A model generated the notes under the pieces. The model ran no database searches. It worked only from the letters and a program-made list of their open reading frames with translations, and was not told the origin of the DNA. From assembly GCA_903928895.1 (NCBI GenBank), contig CAIYSR010000150.1, positions 62,001 to 126,000 on the forward strand: a stretch of 64,000 bases of DNA, given 5' to 3'. Source of the DNA: an uncultured Rhodospirillales bacterium (GTDB lineage Bacteria > Pseudomonadota > Alphaproteobacteria > Acetobacterales > Acetobacteraceae). Shown in pieces: positions 25,575 to 34,347 of the stretch. Made by a program: the position numbers and the translations under genes. Within the stretch, counting starts at the first letter, position 1. The number at the start of each line of letters is the position of its first letter.

Positions 25575-28500
25575 ATGCTCGACATCGGCGAGAGCGTGAC
25601 CATCAACGCCGAGACCACCTATGGCTCGCGGTTCTCCAACAACGGCTTCTTCCTGATCGACGGTGACCCGGCGGCGGCGAATCTGCGGCTGAATGCGCGG
25701 ATGAACGGGATTTCGGGCGGCTTCATGCTCCTGGGCGGCGCCCATGGCGCGACGCTCGACGTCTACACCAACATGCCCGGCGCCCAGGTGATCAACTTCG
25801 GCGATGCCAACGGCGTGCTCAAGATCGAGACCGGCACGACGCTCAGCTTCGCCGCGGTCGGCGGCACCGCCACCACGGTGATGCAGAACTTCAACTCCCG
25901 CATCTCGGGGTTCCAGGTCGGCGATACCATCGATCTGGCCGGCCTCAACGCGACGGGGGCGAACGCGGCGGTGCTCACGTACAGCTACGGCACCGACGCC
26001 GAGTATGGCGCCAGCATCCTGCGCATCCTGAACGGCAGCACCACCATCGCCCGGCTGCGGATGGGGGGCGGCGACTTCGTGGCCGGCACCGGCACCTTGG
26101 ATGGGACGGAGACCGGCAGCTTCCACCTCGCGAGTGGCAGCGGCGGCGACACCATCATCACGGTCGTGCCGGCGACCGCCGGTGCCATCACCCAGAGCGG
26201 CGTGGCCGCGATGTGGAACGGCGTGACCACCGGGGGGACGGTCGACTGGACGGCGGCGAACTGGACCGGCGGTGTCAGCGGCGGGCTGCCCGGGCCGTAC
26301 CAGACCGCAAATGTGGCGCTCAGCCCCAGCGAGGGCGCCGCCGCGGCGGCGAGTTTCGGCGGCCTCCCCAACTACAAGATCGCGGTCACCACGGCGCAGA
26401 CCGTGGGGGCGGTGGATTTCGAGAGCCCGTTCGCCACCCTGCTGGTGAGCGCGGCGCTGACATTGCAGACCCTCCCCGGCCAGACCAATGGCGCCGGGTT
26501 CGGGCTGAACGGCGGCAAGCTCGACATCGCCGCCGGCGGCACGATCAGCACCAGCCGCATGGCGATCAACGCCAATGCGGAGATGACCGTCGAGGCGGCC
26601 GGCACGCTGCTGATCAGCGGCGTGCCGTCGTTCACCCTGGGCGCCGGGTTGGCCGGGCTCGACATCGGGCAATACTCCGAGGTCCGGGGCGGGACGGTGG
26701 TGTCGGCGGGAAACATCTCGATCGGCGCCAATGGCAACGCCGATTTCGAGGTTTCCAACGATATCACCGGGACCACCGTCACCAACGGGAACACGAGCTT
26801 CGCCTACGGCCCGAACGGCGCGAGCGTGAGCGCCAACTACACCATCATCGGCGGCCCGGCGCAGACCGGCGCAAGCTTTCCCCAGTCGTCGCTATCGATC
26901 GACGGCGGGCAGAGCCGTTATACCGACACCGGCAGCGATGCCACGACGCCGCTGGCCGGGGCGATGCTGGTGGGCGGCGGCAATCTGTCGATGAACGGGC
27001 TCGGGCAGATCCAGCTCGGCAATGGCGGCAACGGCGCGCTCAATGTGCGCAACGGCGCGACCCTGACCGATGCCGGGTTCGCCATGATCGCCGCCGGGAC
27101 GGGCTCGAGCGGGACGGTGATGGTCAGCAATGGCGGGCACTGGAATGTGGGCGGGGCGACGGCGCCGGCGACGCCGATCGTGTTCGGCGATGCGGTGGTC
27201 GGCACGCCGACGCTGTGGACCGGGCCGCTGCCAATGCTGGCGGTGGGTGCCCATGGCGCGGGATCGCTGACGATCGATGCGAGCGGGGTGCAACTCGGCA
27301 GCGGGGCTGCGTTCGCCACGCCGGCGATGGTGATCGGCGGCGGCGGCGCGCAGGCCAGCGGCACGGTCAGCATCCAGAACAGCGGGGCTTCGCTGGATAC
27401 CGGCGGCGGCGCGCTGGTGGTGGGCAGCGGCAATGCCGGGACGCTGACCGTCGGCAATGGCGGCACGGTGCATGTCGGTGCCGCCGCGGTCGGCACCACG
27501 GGGATCGGGTACGGACTCGGGATCGGCTATGGCGGCAGCGGCGCGGTGACGATGAACGGCGGCGCGGTGGTCGACGACGCCGATCTGGTGGTCGGCTACA
27601 ATGCGGCCGGCACGCTGGCGCTGTTCAACAGCGCGGTGATGCAGGCGGCGGGCAATCTCTATATCGGCGGGCTTGCCGCGCGCAACGACGGCTCCAAGGT
27701 GATCGCGGCGAGCACGGCGAAGGGCTCGGCGAGCGGCCAGGTGCGCCTCAACGGCGGCACGATGACGGTGCAGGGCAATACGCTGGATATGTGGCAGGGC
27801 TCGACCCTGGCGATGTCCTCCGGGCAGGTGGTGGTGGGCACGGCGACGGCGCTGGCGGGCGCGCTGGTGATCGGTTCGGGCGCGACGTTGCAGGGCGCCG
27901 GGGTGGTGACGGTCAACAGCATCAACAGCACGTTGCGCAACGACGGCGTGGTGATGGCGGGCGGGCTGACCAGCCTCGGGACGGCGAGCCAGACCGGGGC
28001 GACGCTGGAGATCGCGGCGGTGCTGGCGGGCAGCGGCACGTTCGCGATCGGGCAGGCGGCGACGTTGCAGCTCGACAACGGGACGGTCAACACGTCCAAC
28101 TTCGATTTCGGTTTCGGTAACTGGAGTTCGGGGCAGACGGCGGCGATCCGGGTGATGGCGCCATCGGCGTTCCAGGGCACGGTGGCGGATTTCTTCGGCG
28201 CCAAGGAGGTGATCGACTTCGTCGGCGCCGGCTATGTGGGTCCGAATACGCTGATCTATACCGCCAATGCCGATCCGACGACGGGCGGCAGCATCGGGGT
28301 GAACACCGCGGCCGGGACGCTGCATTTCCATGTTACCGGCTACCATGCCGCCGGCTTCACGGTCGCCTCCGATGGCAGCACCGGGACGCTGGTGACCGCC
28401 AATGACGCGGCGGCATGCTACGTCGCCGGCACGCGGATCCTGACGGCGGCGGGCGAGCGGGCGGTGGAGCTTTTGCGGGTGGGGGATCTGGTGCCTTCGC

Positions 28501-29408
28501 TGCGCGGGGGGCGGATGCGTCGGGTGGTGTGGGTGGGGGCGACGCGGATCGATCTTGGCCGGCATCCCGAGCCCGGCCGGGTCGCGCCGGTGCGCGACCT
28601 GGTGGTTTCGCCGGATCATGCGGTGTGGACCGGGGCGGCGCTGGTGCCGGCCTATCTGCTCGACAACGGGCTGACCATCCTGCGCGATCCGGCGCGGGGC
28701 AGCGTGACGTACGTGCATGTCGAGCTCGATGCGCATGACCTGGTGCTGGCCGAGGGGCTGGCGGCGGAGAGCTATCTCGACAGCGGCAATCGCGGCCTGT
28801 TCGCCGGGGCGCCGGGGGCGCGGCCGGTGCATCCGGATATGCTGGCCGATCTGTCGGCGCGGGCGTGGGATGAGCGTGCCTGCGTGCCCTTGACCCTGGG
28901 CGGCAAGGCGCTGCTGGCGATCCATGCCGAGCTGCGGGCGCGGGCGGCGGCACTTGGCCATGGGTTGACCGACGCGCCCGACATCGCCGTGGTGGCCGGC
29001 GGGGAGGCGCTGCCGGTGCTGGCGCGGGGGGCGGGCCGGGTCGCGGTGCGGCTGCCGGCGGGGACCACGCGGGTGGTGATTGCCTCGCGCGCGGTGGTGC
29101 CGAACCAGCTCGATCCGGCGCATGACGATCGCCGCCTTCTGGGCGTCGCGCTGACCGGGCTGGCGCTCGACGGGGTGGCGCTGGCGCTGGACGGGCCGGC
29201 CTGTGTGGCGGGGTTCCATCAGCCGGAAGCGGCCGGGAGCGGGCTGCTGCGCTGGACCGACGGGGCGGCGACGCTGGTGCTGCCGGCGCAGGCGGAGGCG
29301 GCGCGGCTCGACCTGACGCTGCTGCCGGGGGTGCTGCGCTATCCGGTGCCTGTGCTGAGCGACGATGGCGGGGCGGCGGGAGCGGACGAACGGCGCGCGG
29401 CGGGCTGA
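25575..29408 (+). CDS. 3' part of the split repeat protein, with C-terminal Hint_2 domain
   Basis: The open frame runs from the insert border; its first ATG is at 25575 (1277 residues). Residues 1-100 and onward continue the surface protein (ESVTINAETTYGSRFSNNGF, FQVGDTIDLAGLNATG). The middle is beta-strand repeats of the T5SS/PEP-CTERM-associated type (GALNVRNGATLTDAGFAMIA, GTVMVSNGGHWNVGG). From about residue 945 a Hint_2 domain begins with Cys948 in CYVAGTRILTAAGERAVELL and later has VVSPDHAVWTG near 1013. Hint domains can self-cleave; in these secreted proteins the purpose is unknown. Whether this part is translated on its own is uncertain: no clear ribosome binding site precedes the ATG. 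Confidence 0.78.
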   Translation: MLDIGESVTINAETTYGSRFSNNGFFLIDGDPAAANLRLNARMNGISGGFMLLGGAHGATLDVYTNMPGAQVINFGDANGVLKIETGTTLSFAAVGGTATTVMQNFNSRISGFQVGDTIDLAGLNATGANAAVLTYSYGTDAEYGASILRILNGSTTIARLRMGGGDFVAGTGTLDGTETGSFHLASGSGGDTIITVVPATAGAITQSGVAAMWNGVTTGGTVDWTAANWTGGVSGGLPGPYQTANVALSPSEGAAAAASFGGLPNYKIAVTTAQTVGAVDFESPFATLLVSAALTLQTLPGQTNGAGFGLNGGKLDIAAGGTISTSRMAINANAEMTVEAAGTLLISGVPSFTLGAGLAGLDIGQYSEVRGGTVVSAGNISIGANGNADFEVSNDITGTTVTNGNTSFAYGPNGASVSANYTIIGGPAQTGASFPQSSLSIDGGQSRYTDTGSDATTPLAGAMLVGGGNLSMNGLGQIQLGNGGNGALNVRNGATLTDAGFAMIAAGTGSSGTVMVSNGGHWNVGGATAPATPIVFGDAVVGTPTLWTGPLPMLAVGAHGAGSLTIDASGVQLGSGAAFATPAMVIGGGGAQASGTVSIQNSGASLDTGGGALVVGSGNAGTLTVGNGGTVHVGAAAVGTTGIGYGLGIGYGGSGAVTMNGGAVVDDADLVVGYNAAGTLALFNSAVMQAAGNLYIGGLAARNDGSKVIAASTAKGSASGQVRLNGGTMTVQGNTLDMWQGSTLAMSSGQVVVGTATALAGALVIGSGATLQGAGVVTVNSINSTLRNDGVVMAGGLTSLGTASQTGATLEIAAVLAGSGTFAIGQAATLQLDNGTVNTSNFDFGFGNWSSGQTAAIRVMAPSAFQGTVADFFGAKEVIDFVGAGYVGPNTLIYTANADPTTGGSIGVNTAAGTLHFHVTGYHAAGFTVASDGSTGTLVTANDAAACYVAGTRILTAAGERAVELLRVGDLVPSLRGGRMRRVVWVGATRIDLGRHPEPGRVAPVRDLVVSPDHAVWTGAALVPAYLLDNGLTILRDPARGSVTYVHVELDAHDLVLAEGLAAESYLDSGNRGLFAGAPGARPVHPDMLADLSARAWDERACVPLTLGGKALLAIHAELRARAAALGHGLTDAPDIAVVAGGEALPVLARGAGRVAVRLPAGTTRVVIASRAVVPNQLDPAHDDRRLLGVALTGLALDGVALALDGPACVAGFHQPEAAGSGLLRWTDGAATLVLPAQAEAARLDLTLLPGVLRYPVPVLSDDGGAAGADERRAAG

Positions 29409-29540
29409 GGCCAGCATCGGGCGGGCGAGGAAGGGCTTGCCTGCGGCTGCGCTGGCCGCCCCGGGGGGCTTGGGTGCCCGGCCGGCCGCAAGCTGGCCTT
29501 GCGGGCGCGGATCGGGGAGACTGCGGGGATGGAGAGACCG

Positions 29541-30863
29541 ATGCATGCGAGCGATCCCCCGCCTTTAGCTCCGGCTCCGGCTGCCCCGGTGCTGGCTGGC
29601 CCGGTGCTGGCTGCCCCGGTGCCGTGCGCGTTCGGGCCGGCGCAGATGCGCAAGGCGGAGTTGGAACTGGCGCTGCTGGCGGCGCCGCTCGATGCGCGGC
29701 GGCGGGACGCGTATCTCGATGATCTGCTGGAGTTTGCCTCGGTCCGCACCGGGCTGACCCATGTCGTGCTGCCCGAATTCGGCCATCCTCTGGCGCTGCG
29801 CTGCGGCACCGCGGATATCATCGGGTTGCTGCGGGTGGTGCGCGAGCTTGTCTATGATTTCCCGATGCGGGCGACGCCGCGGCGGATTCTGGTGCTGGGG
29901 GCGCATGTCGGCTACGGCGCGCTGTGGCTGGCGCGGCGTTTTCCCGAGGCGCGGATCGTCTGTGTCGAGCCTTGCGCCGCCAGTTTCCGGGTGCTGAACC
30001 AGAACATCCTGCCGTATCAGCGCATCCAGGCGTTTTGCGTCGCGGCCTGGCACGGCCCCACCCGGCTCGGCGTGCGCAGCCGGATGCTGGGGGACTGGGG
30101 GATGCAGCTGCATGACCAGATGCCGGACGCCGATCGCACCGTTCCCGCGCGCGCGGTGGGCGAGCTGTTGGCGCTGGCGGGATGGGATCAGGTCGATCTC
30201 GTGGTCTGCGACATCCAGGGGGCCGAGGTCGCGGTGTTCGCCGATCCGGGCCAGCGCTGGCTGCGCACGCTCGATACGCTGGCCATTTTCGTGCATGAGA
30301 GCGGCCGGGCGGCGTTCCTGGAGCATGCGCGCGACTGCTTCGATCCGGCGCAGTACGGCCGGTCCGGCGGCGGCGATCTGACCGTGTTCGAACGCCATGT
30401 CCCGTTCCGCGCCATCGCCCGGCCGGCGCCGCCGGCGATGGCGCTGATCGGCTGCGAAGACGCGCTCTACCCGGTCGGCCTGCAGGATACGCCGCAGACG
30501 GCGTGGGGGTTTTTCGTGTTCGACGGGGATTGCTGCCAGCTCCATCCCAACGCGCCGGGGGAGGCGCCGGCGCGCGCGATTTTTCCGCGCGAACTGGCCG
30601 GGCAGAGCCGCTTCATGGCGACCTATCGCCATGCCGGGCGGCCGGCGCCGGCGGTGGTGTTCAGCCTGCTGGTGGTGGGGGCGGATGGCGGCGAGATTTT
30701 CCGCGACAGCCGCACCCTGCTGGCCGGCGACCGCCAGGAGGTCGAGATCGCGCTGCCGGTGTTGAGCGGGCCGCATCATCTGATCCTCCAGACCGAAATG
30801 GCGCCCGATACCCGGCACAGCTACAATGCCTGGGCCCAGTTCCTGTCGCCGCGGATCGGCTGA
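29541..30863 (+). CDS. FkbM-family SAM-dependent methyltransferase with C-terminal extension
   Basis: The 440-residue protein has an Ala/Pro-rich N terminus made of short repeats (APVLAGPVLAAPVP) and then an FkbM-type domain: RILVLGAHVGYGALWLARRF is the SAM-binding glycine loop, IVCVEPCAASFRVLNQNI binds the ribose, and VDLVVCDIQGAEVAVF is motif III. FkbM proteins O-methylate sugars or other small molecules. About 140 residues after the domain (from CEDALYPVGLQDT) form an unrecognised beta-rich part. The start at 29541 has GGAGAG five bases upstream; an ATG at 29529 would add four residues. It follows the Hint gene by about 130 bases. Confidence 0.78.
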   Translation: MHASDPPPLAPAPAAPVLAGPVLAAPVPCAFGPAQMRKAELELALLAAPLDARRRDAYLDDLLEFASVRTGLTHVVLPEFGHPLALRCGTADIIGLLRVVRELVYDFPMRATPRRILVLGAHVGYGALWLARRFPEARIVCVEPCAASFRVLNQNILPYQRIQAFCVAAWHGPTRLGVRSRMLGDWGMQLHDQMPDADRTVPARAVGELLALAGWDQVDLVVCDIQGAEVAVFADPGQRWLRTLDTLAIFVHESGRAAFLEHARDCFDPAQYGRSGGGDLTVFERHVPFRAIARPAPPAMALIGCEDALYPVGLQDTPQTAWGFFVFDGDCCQLHPNAPGEAPARAIFPRELAGQSRFMATYRHAGRPAPAVVFSLLVVGADGGEIFRDSRTLLAGDRQEVEIALPVLSGPHHLILQTEMAPDTRHSYNAWAQFLSPRIG

Positions 30864-30968
30864 TCGCGCGGCTGGCTTGCGAGCGCCGCGTTTTCGTGGC
30901 TTGTGCCGCGCGACAACGGACCACATCTAACCGGCCACAGACCAGTATCGGGACACGGGGACACCAGG

Positions 30969-31892
30969 ATGGACGAGCTTATCGGACAGAAGCCGGCTGC
31001 CGCGGCGATGATCATCGACGGCGACCAGGCCAGTTTCATGAAGGATGTGGTCGAGGCCTCGCGCACGATCCCGGTCCTGGTCGATTTCTGGGCGACCTGG
31101 TGCGGGCCGTGCAAGACGCTGACGCCGACGCTGGAGAAGGTGGTCAAGGCGGCGGGCGGGCGGGTCAAGCTGGTGAAGATCGACATCGACAAGAACCGGG
31201 CCCTGGTGCAGCAGCTGATGCAGATGGGGGTGCCGCTGCAATCGGTGCCGACGGTGGTGGCGTTCCAGAACGGGCAGCTGGCCGACATGTTCCAGGGCGC
31301 GCAGCCGGAGAGCGAGGTCAAGAAATTCGTCGAGGCGCTGCTCAAGATGGCGGGCGGCTCGATGCCGGAGGCCGACCTGCTGGCGGAGGCCAAGGCGGCG
31401 CTGGAGGCCGGCGACGGCGAGAACGCGGGCGGCAGGTTCAGCCAGCTGCTCCAGGAGAACCCCGAGAACGCCGAGGCCTGGGCCGGGCTGATGCGCGCCC
31501 TGGTGCTGCTCGGCCGCGAGGATGACGCGCAGCAGGCACTCGCCAGCGTGCCGGCCAAGATCGCCGAGCATGCCGAGATCGCCTCGGTGCGCAGCGCGAT
31601 GGCGCTGGCCATCGAGGGCCGCAACGCCCGCGAGCTGCTCGGCACCTTCGAGGCCCGGCTCGCCGCCGACGCCGACGACCATGCGGCGCGCTACGAGCTT
31701 GCCACCGCGTTGAATGCGATGGAGCGGCGCGAGGAGGCCGCCGACGCGCTGCTGACCATCATTCGCAAGCAGCGCGGCTGGAACGAGGATGCGGCGCGGA
31801 TGCAGCTGTTGAAGTTCTTCGAGGCCTGGGGCTTCGACGACGCCACCACGATGGCGTCGCGGCGCAAGTTGTCGGCGCTGCTGTTCAGCTGA
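30969..31892 (+). CDS. thioredoxin-TPR protein, CnoX/YbbN-like
   Basis: The 307-residue protein has a thioredoxin domain with the redox motif in WATWCGPCKTL (Cys45, Cys48), cis-proline in QSVPTVVAF, and then a TPR region from about residue 135 to the end. This is the layout of CnoX (YbbN), a holdase that protects proteins from oxidative aggregation and hands them to GroEL or DnaK. Unlike the E. coli protein, the CGPC motif is intact, as in the Caulobacter-type CnoX, so disulfide reductase activity is expected. The ATG at 30969 follows CCAGG closely; the upstream in-frame codons lack family similarity. Confidence 0.9.
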   Translation: MDELIGQKPAAAAMIIDGDQASFMKDVVEASRTIPVLVDFWATWCGPCKTLTPTLEKVVKAAGGRVKLVKIDIDKNRALVQQLMQMGVPLQSVPTVVAFQNGQLADMFQGAQPESEVKKFVEALLKMAGGSMPEADLLAEAKAALEAGDGENAGGRFSQLLQENPENAEAWAGLMRALVLLGREDDAQQALASVPAKIAEHAEIASVRSAMALAIEGRNARELLGTFEARLAADADDHAARYELATALNAMERREEAADALLTIIRKQRGWNEDAARMQLLKFFEAWGFDDATTMASRRKLSALLFS

Positions 31893-31899
31893 TCCGGCG

Positions 31900-32562
31900 G
31901 TGCCCCCCTTCACCGCGCGCGTCGAGGAACTGCCGGATGTGTTTCCGGTGTTTCCGCTTGCCGGCGCGCTGCTGCTGCCCGGGGGGCGCCTGCCGCTGAA
32001 CATCTTCGAGCCGCGCTATCTGGCGCTGACCGAGGATGCGCTCGCCGCCGGGCGGGTGTTCGGCATGGTGCAGCCCGACCCCGGCCGCCCCGCCGGCACC
32101 ACCGGGCCTGCCCTGTATCGGGTTGGCTGCCTGGGCCGGCTGGTCGCGTTCAGCGAGAGCGATGACGGCTGCTACCTCATCACCCTGCTCGGGCTCAGCC
32201 GTTTCCGACTGACCGGCGAGGCGGTGATGCGGCGCGGCTATCGCCGGGCGCAGGCCGATTTCACGCCGTTTTGCGACGATCTCGAACCGCCGCCGGCGCG
32301 GTTCGACCGCGACGTCCTGCTGGCGGCGCTGCGGGCCTATTTCATCCGCCGCGGCATCGAGGCCAGCTGGGATGTGATCTCGCGTATGCCGGCGGCCGAG
32401 CTGCTCACCACCCTGGCGATGGTCTGCCCCTTCGGCGCGCCGGAGAAGCAGGCGCTGCTGGAGGCACCGACGCCGACCGATCAGGCCGCCACCCTGCTCG
32501 CATTGCTGCAAATGGACATCCATGCCCCCGGCGACGACGGCGCGCCCGGCCGGGCCAGTTGA
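31900..32562 (+). CDS. Lon N-terminal-domain (LON substrate-binding) protein
   Basis: The 220-residue protein is a stand-alone Lon N domain: VFPLAGALLLPGGRLPLNIF near residue 17 and EPRYLALTEDALAAGRVFGM are its signature, with YLITLLGLSRFRLTGE in the centre. It lacks the ATPase and protease domains of Lon. Such proteins are common in alphaproteobacteria; a role in protein quality control is assumed but unproven. It starts with GTG seven bases after the thioredoxin-TPR gene, so the two are probably cotranscribed, which fits a shared proteostasis role. Confidence 0.9.
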   Translation: MPPFTARVEELPDVFPVFPLAGALLLPGGRLPLNIFEPRYLALTEDALAAGRVFGMVQPDPGRPAGTTGPALYRVGCLGRLVAFSESDDGCYLITLLGLSRFRLTGEAVMRRGYRRAQADFTPFCDDLEPPPARFDRDVLLAALRAYFIRRGIEASWDVISRMPAAELLTTLAMVCPFGAPEKQALLEAPTPTDQAATLLALLQMDIHAPGDDGAPGRAS

Positions 32563-32574
32563 GAGGCCGACGCC

Positions 32575-32775
32575 ATGAGCGACACCCCACCCCGCCCCGT
32601 CCCGGTCGATCCCAGGCTGCTTGAAATCCTGGTTTGCCCGCTCACCCGCACCGCGCTCGAATATGACCGGGTGCATGACGAGCTGATCAGCCGCGCCGCC
32701 GGGCTCGCCTTTCCGATCCGCGACGGCATTCCGATCATGCTGGCCGACGAGGCGCGACGCCTGGACGACGCCTGA
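32575..32775 (+). CDS. Trm112/UPF0434-like small protein
   Basis: The 66-residue protein contains [20 protein letters not shown] and [20 protein letters not shown], the pattern of the Trm112-like UPF0434 family. In related proteins two CxxC pairs bind zinc; here only one Cys is present (Cys21), so zinc binding is doubtful. In eukaryotes and archaea Trm112 activates methyltransferases; the bacterial role is unclear. GAG AGG precedes the ATG, and the stop overlaps the start of the next gene by one base. Confidence 0.9.
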   Translation: MSDTPPRPVPVDPRLLEILVCPLTRTALEYDRVHDELISRAAGLAFPIRDGIPIMLADEARRLDDA

Positions 32776-33128
32776 TGGCGACGCCGACCGAGATCAAGCT
32801 GCACCGCGAGCGCAAGCTGCTTGAGGTTGCCTTCGACGACGGCCACAGCTTCGAATTGCCGGCCGAGTATCTGCGGGTGGAGAGCCCGAGCGCGGAGGTC
32901 CAGGGCCACGGGCCCAACGAGCGGCGGATCATCGCCGGGCGGCGCCATGTCGGCATCATGGGCCTGGAGCCGGTCGGCAACTACGCGGTGCGGCTGATGT
33001 TCGACGACCTGCACGACACCGGCATCTTTTCGTGGGACTACCTTTACGAACTTGGCCGCGACCGGATCAAGCGCTGGCACGCCTATCTCGATGCGCTCAA
33101 GGCGCAGGGCCTGAGCCGGGATCCTTGA
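32775..33128 (+). CDS. DUF971 (GBBH-like N-terminal domain) protein
   Basis: The 117-residue protein matches DUF971: IKLHRERKLLEVAFDDGHSF, ELPAEYLRVESPSAEVQGHG, and the C-terminal GIFSWDYLYELGRDR. The fold is shared with the N-terminal domain of gamma-butyrobetaine hydroxylase. In proteobacteria the family is linked to iron-sulfur protein maturation in some contexts, but no partner is present here. TGATG links it to the preceding gene. A 67-base spacer follows before lptF. Confidence 0.9.
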   Translation: MATPTEIKLHRERKLLEVAFDDGHSFELPAEYLRVESPSAEVQGHGPNERRIIAGRRHVGIMGLEPVGNYAVRLMFDDLHDTGIFSWDYLYELGRDRIKRWHAYLDALKAQGLSRDP

Positions 33129-33195
33129 TGCCGCGTTTGGCGCCGCGGCGCGGCCCCGCTAGAGTGCCGGCCGGACCGGAGACTCGCCCACTCTC

Positions 33196-34347
33196 ATGAC
33201 GCTGCGCGCCGCCAGGATCGAGAGCTATGTGCTGCGCCAGCTCGGCCTCGGGCTGGTCGCGGTGACGGCTGGGCTGGTGGCGCTGATCTGGCTGACCCAG
33301 TCGCTCCGCTTCGTCGAGCTGGTGGTCAACCGCGGGCTGTCGTTTCGTATCTTCCTCCAGCTGACGTCGCTGCTGCTGCCCAATTTCGTCGCCATCATCC
33401 TGCCTATCGCCGTTTTCGTGGTGGTGCTGTTCGTCTATCAGAAGCTGGCCACCGACCGCGAGCTGACGGTGATGCGCGCGGCCGGGCTGTCGCAGGCCGC
33501 GCTGGCCCGGCCGGCGGTCTATCTGGCGTTGATCGCGATGATCCTCGGCTACCTGCTCAATCTCTGGATCGTGCCGACGGCGTCCGCGGGGTTCCGCGAG
33601 TTCCAGTTCGAGATCCGCAACAAGGTGGTCGCCTTCCTGCTGCAGGAGGGCGTGTTCACGCCGATCTCCGATCAGCTCACGGTCTATGTCCGCGCGCGCG
33701 ACCGCGACGGCACGCTGCGCGGCATCCTGGTCGATGACGCCCGCAATCCGGCCAGCCACGCCACCATGCTGGCCGAGAGCGGCCGTCTGGTGTTGGATCA
33801 GGGCGTGCCCCGCGTGCTGCTGCTCAACGGCAGCCGCGAGGAGCTCGACCGCCGGACCGGACGGCTCAATGTGCTGAGTTTCGATGAGAACGCGGTCGAA
33901 CTGGCCGATGCCGACCGCGGCGGTGCGCAGCGCTTCCGCGATGTCTCGGAAATGACGCTGGGCGAGCTGTTCAACCCCGATCCGCGCGTTATCCCCGAGC
34001 GTGACCACGGCAAGCTGCTGGTCGAGGCGCATCGGCGGCTGGCCAATCCGCTGACCTCGATCGGCTTCGCGCTGGTGGCGGTGGCCGCGGTGCTGACCGG
34101 CACGTTCCGCCGCCACGGCAGCCTGATCCGCCCGGTGGTGGCGGTGCTGGTGGTGGTGGCCCTGGTCGCCGGCGGGCTCGCGGTGGCCAATATCGCGGCC
34201 CGGCAGCCGGCACTGATGCCGCTGGTCTGGCTGCACGCGCTGCTGCCGGGCATGATCGCGGCGTGGGTGCTGCTGGCGCCGCAGATCGCGAGCGCGTCCG
34301 GGCCGCTGCCGCCGGCTGGTCCGTTGCGGCCTGGGGCTCGGGCATGA
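33196..34347 (+). CDS. lptF: LPS export permease LptF
   Basis: LptF is one half of the inner-membrane LptB2FG transporter that drives lipopolysaccharide to the cell surface. The 383-residue protein has two N-terminal membrane helices, the coupling segment FVYQKLATDRELTVMRAAGL near residue 78, a periplasmic jellyroll domain (about 130-265), and further helices starting near ANPLTSIGFALVAVAAVL. Its stop overlaps the lptG start in ATGATGA. lptB and lptC are not in the window. Confidence 0.95.
   Translation: MTLRAARIESYVLRQLGLGLVAVTAGLVALIWLTQSLRFVELVVNRGLSFRIFLQLTSLLLPNFVAIILPIAVFVVVLFVYQKLATDRELTVMRAAGLSQAALARPAVYLALIAMILGYLLNLWIVPTASAGFREFQFEIRNKVVAFLLQEGVFTPISDQLTVYVRARDRDGTLRGILVDDARNPASHATMLAESGRLVLDQGVPRVLLLNGSREELDRRTGRLNVLSFDENAVELADADRGGAQRFRDVSEMTLGELFNPDPRVIPERDHGKLLVEAHRRLANPLTSIGFALVAVAAVLTGTFRRHGSLIRPVVAVLVVVALVAGGLAVANIAARQPALMPLVWLHALLPGMIAAWVLLAPQIASASGPLPPAGPLRPGARA

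Noticed and set aside
26892-29546. 884-residue antisense frame opposite the Hint gene
   Set aside because: The translation is Arg/His/Pro/Gln-rich without any domain; the plus strand has recognisable beta repeats and a Hint_2 domain.
29580-29630. Tandem DNA repeat at the FkbM N terminus as a phase-variable tract
   Set aside because: The repeat units are imperfect, only about two to three copies, and encode an Ala/Pro linker; there is no sign of frame-shifting potential beyond that.
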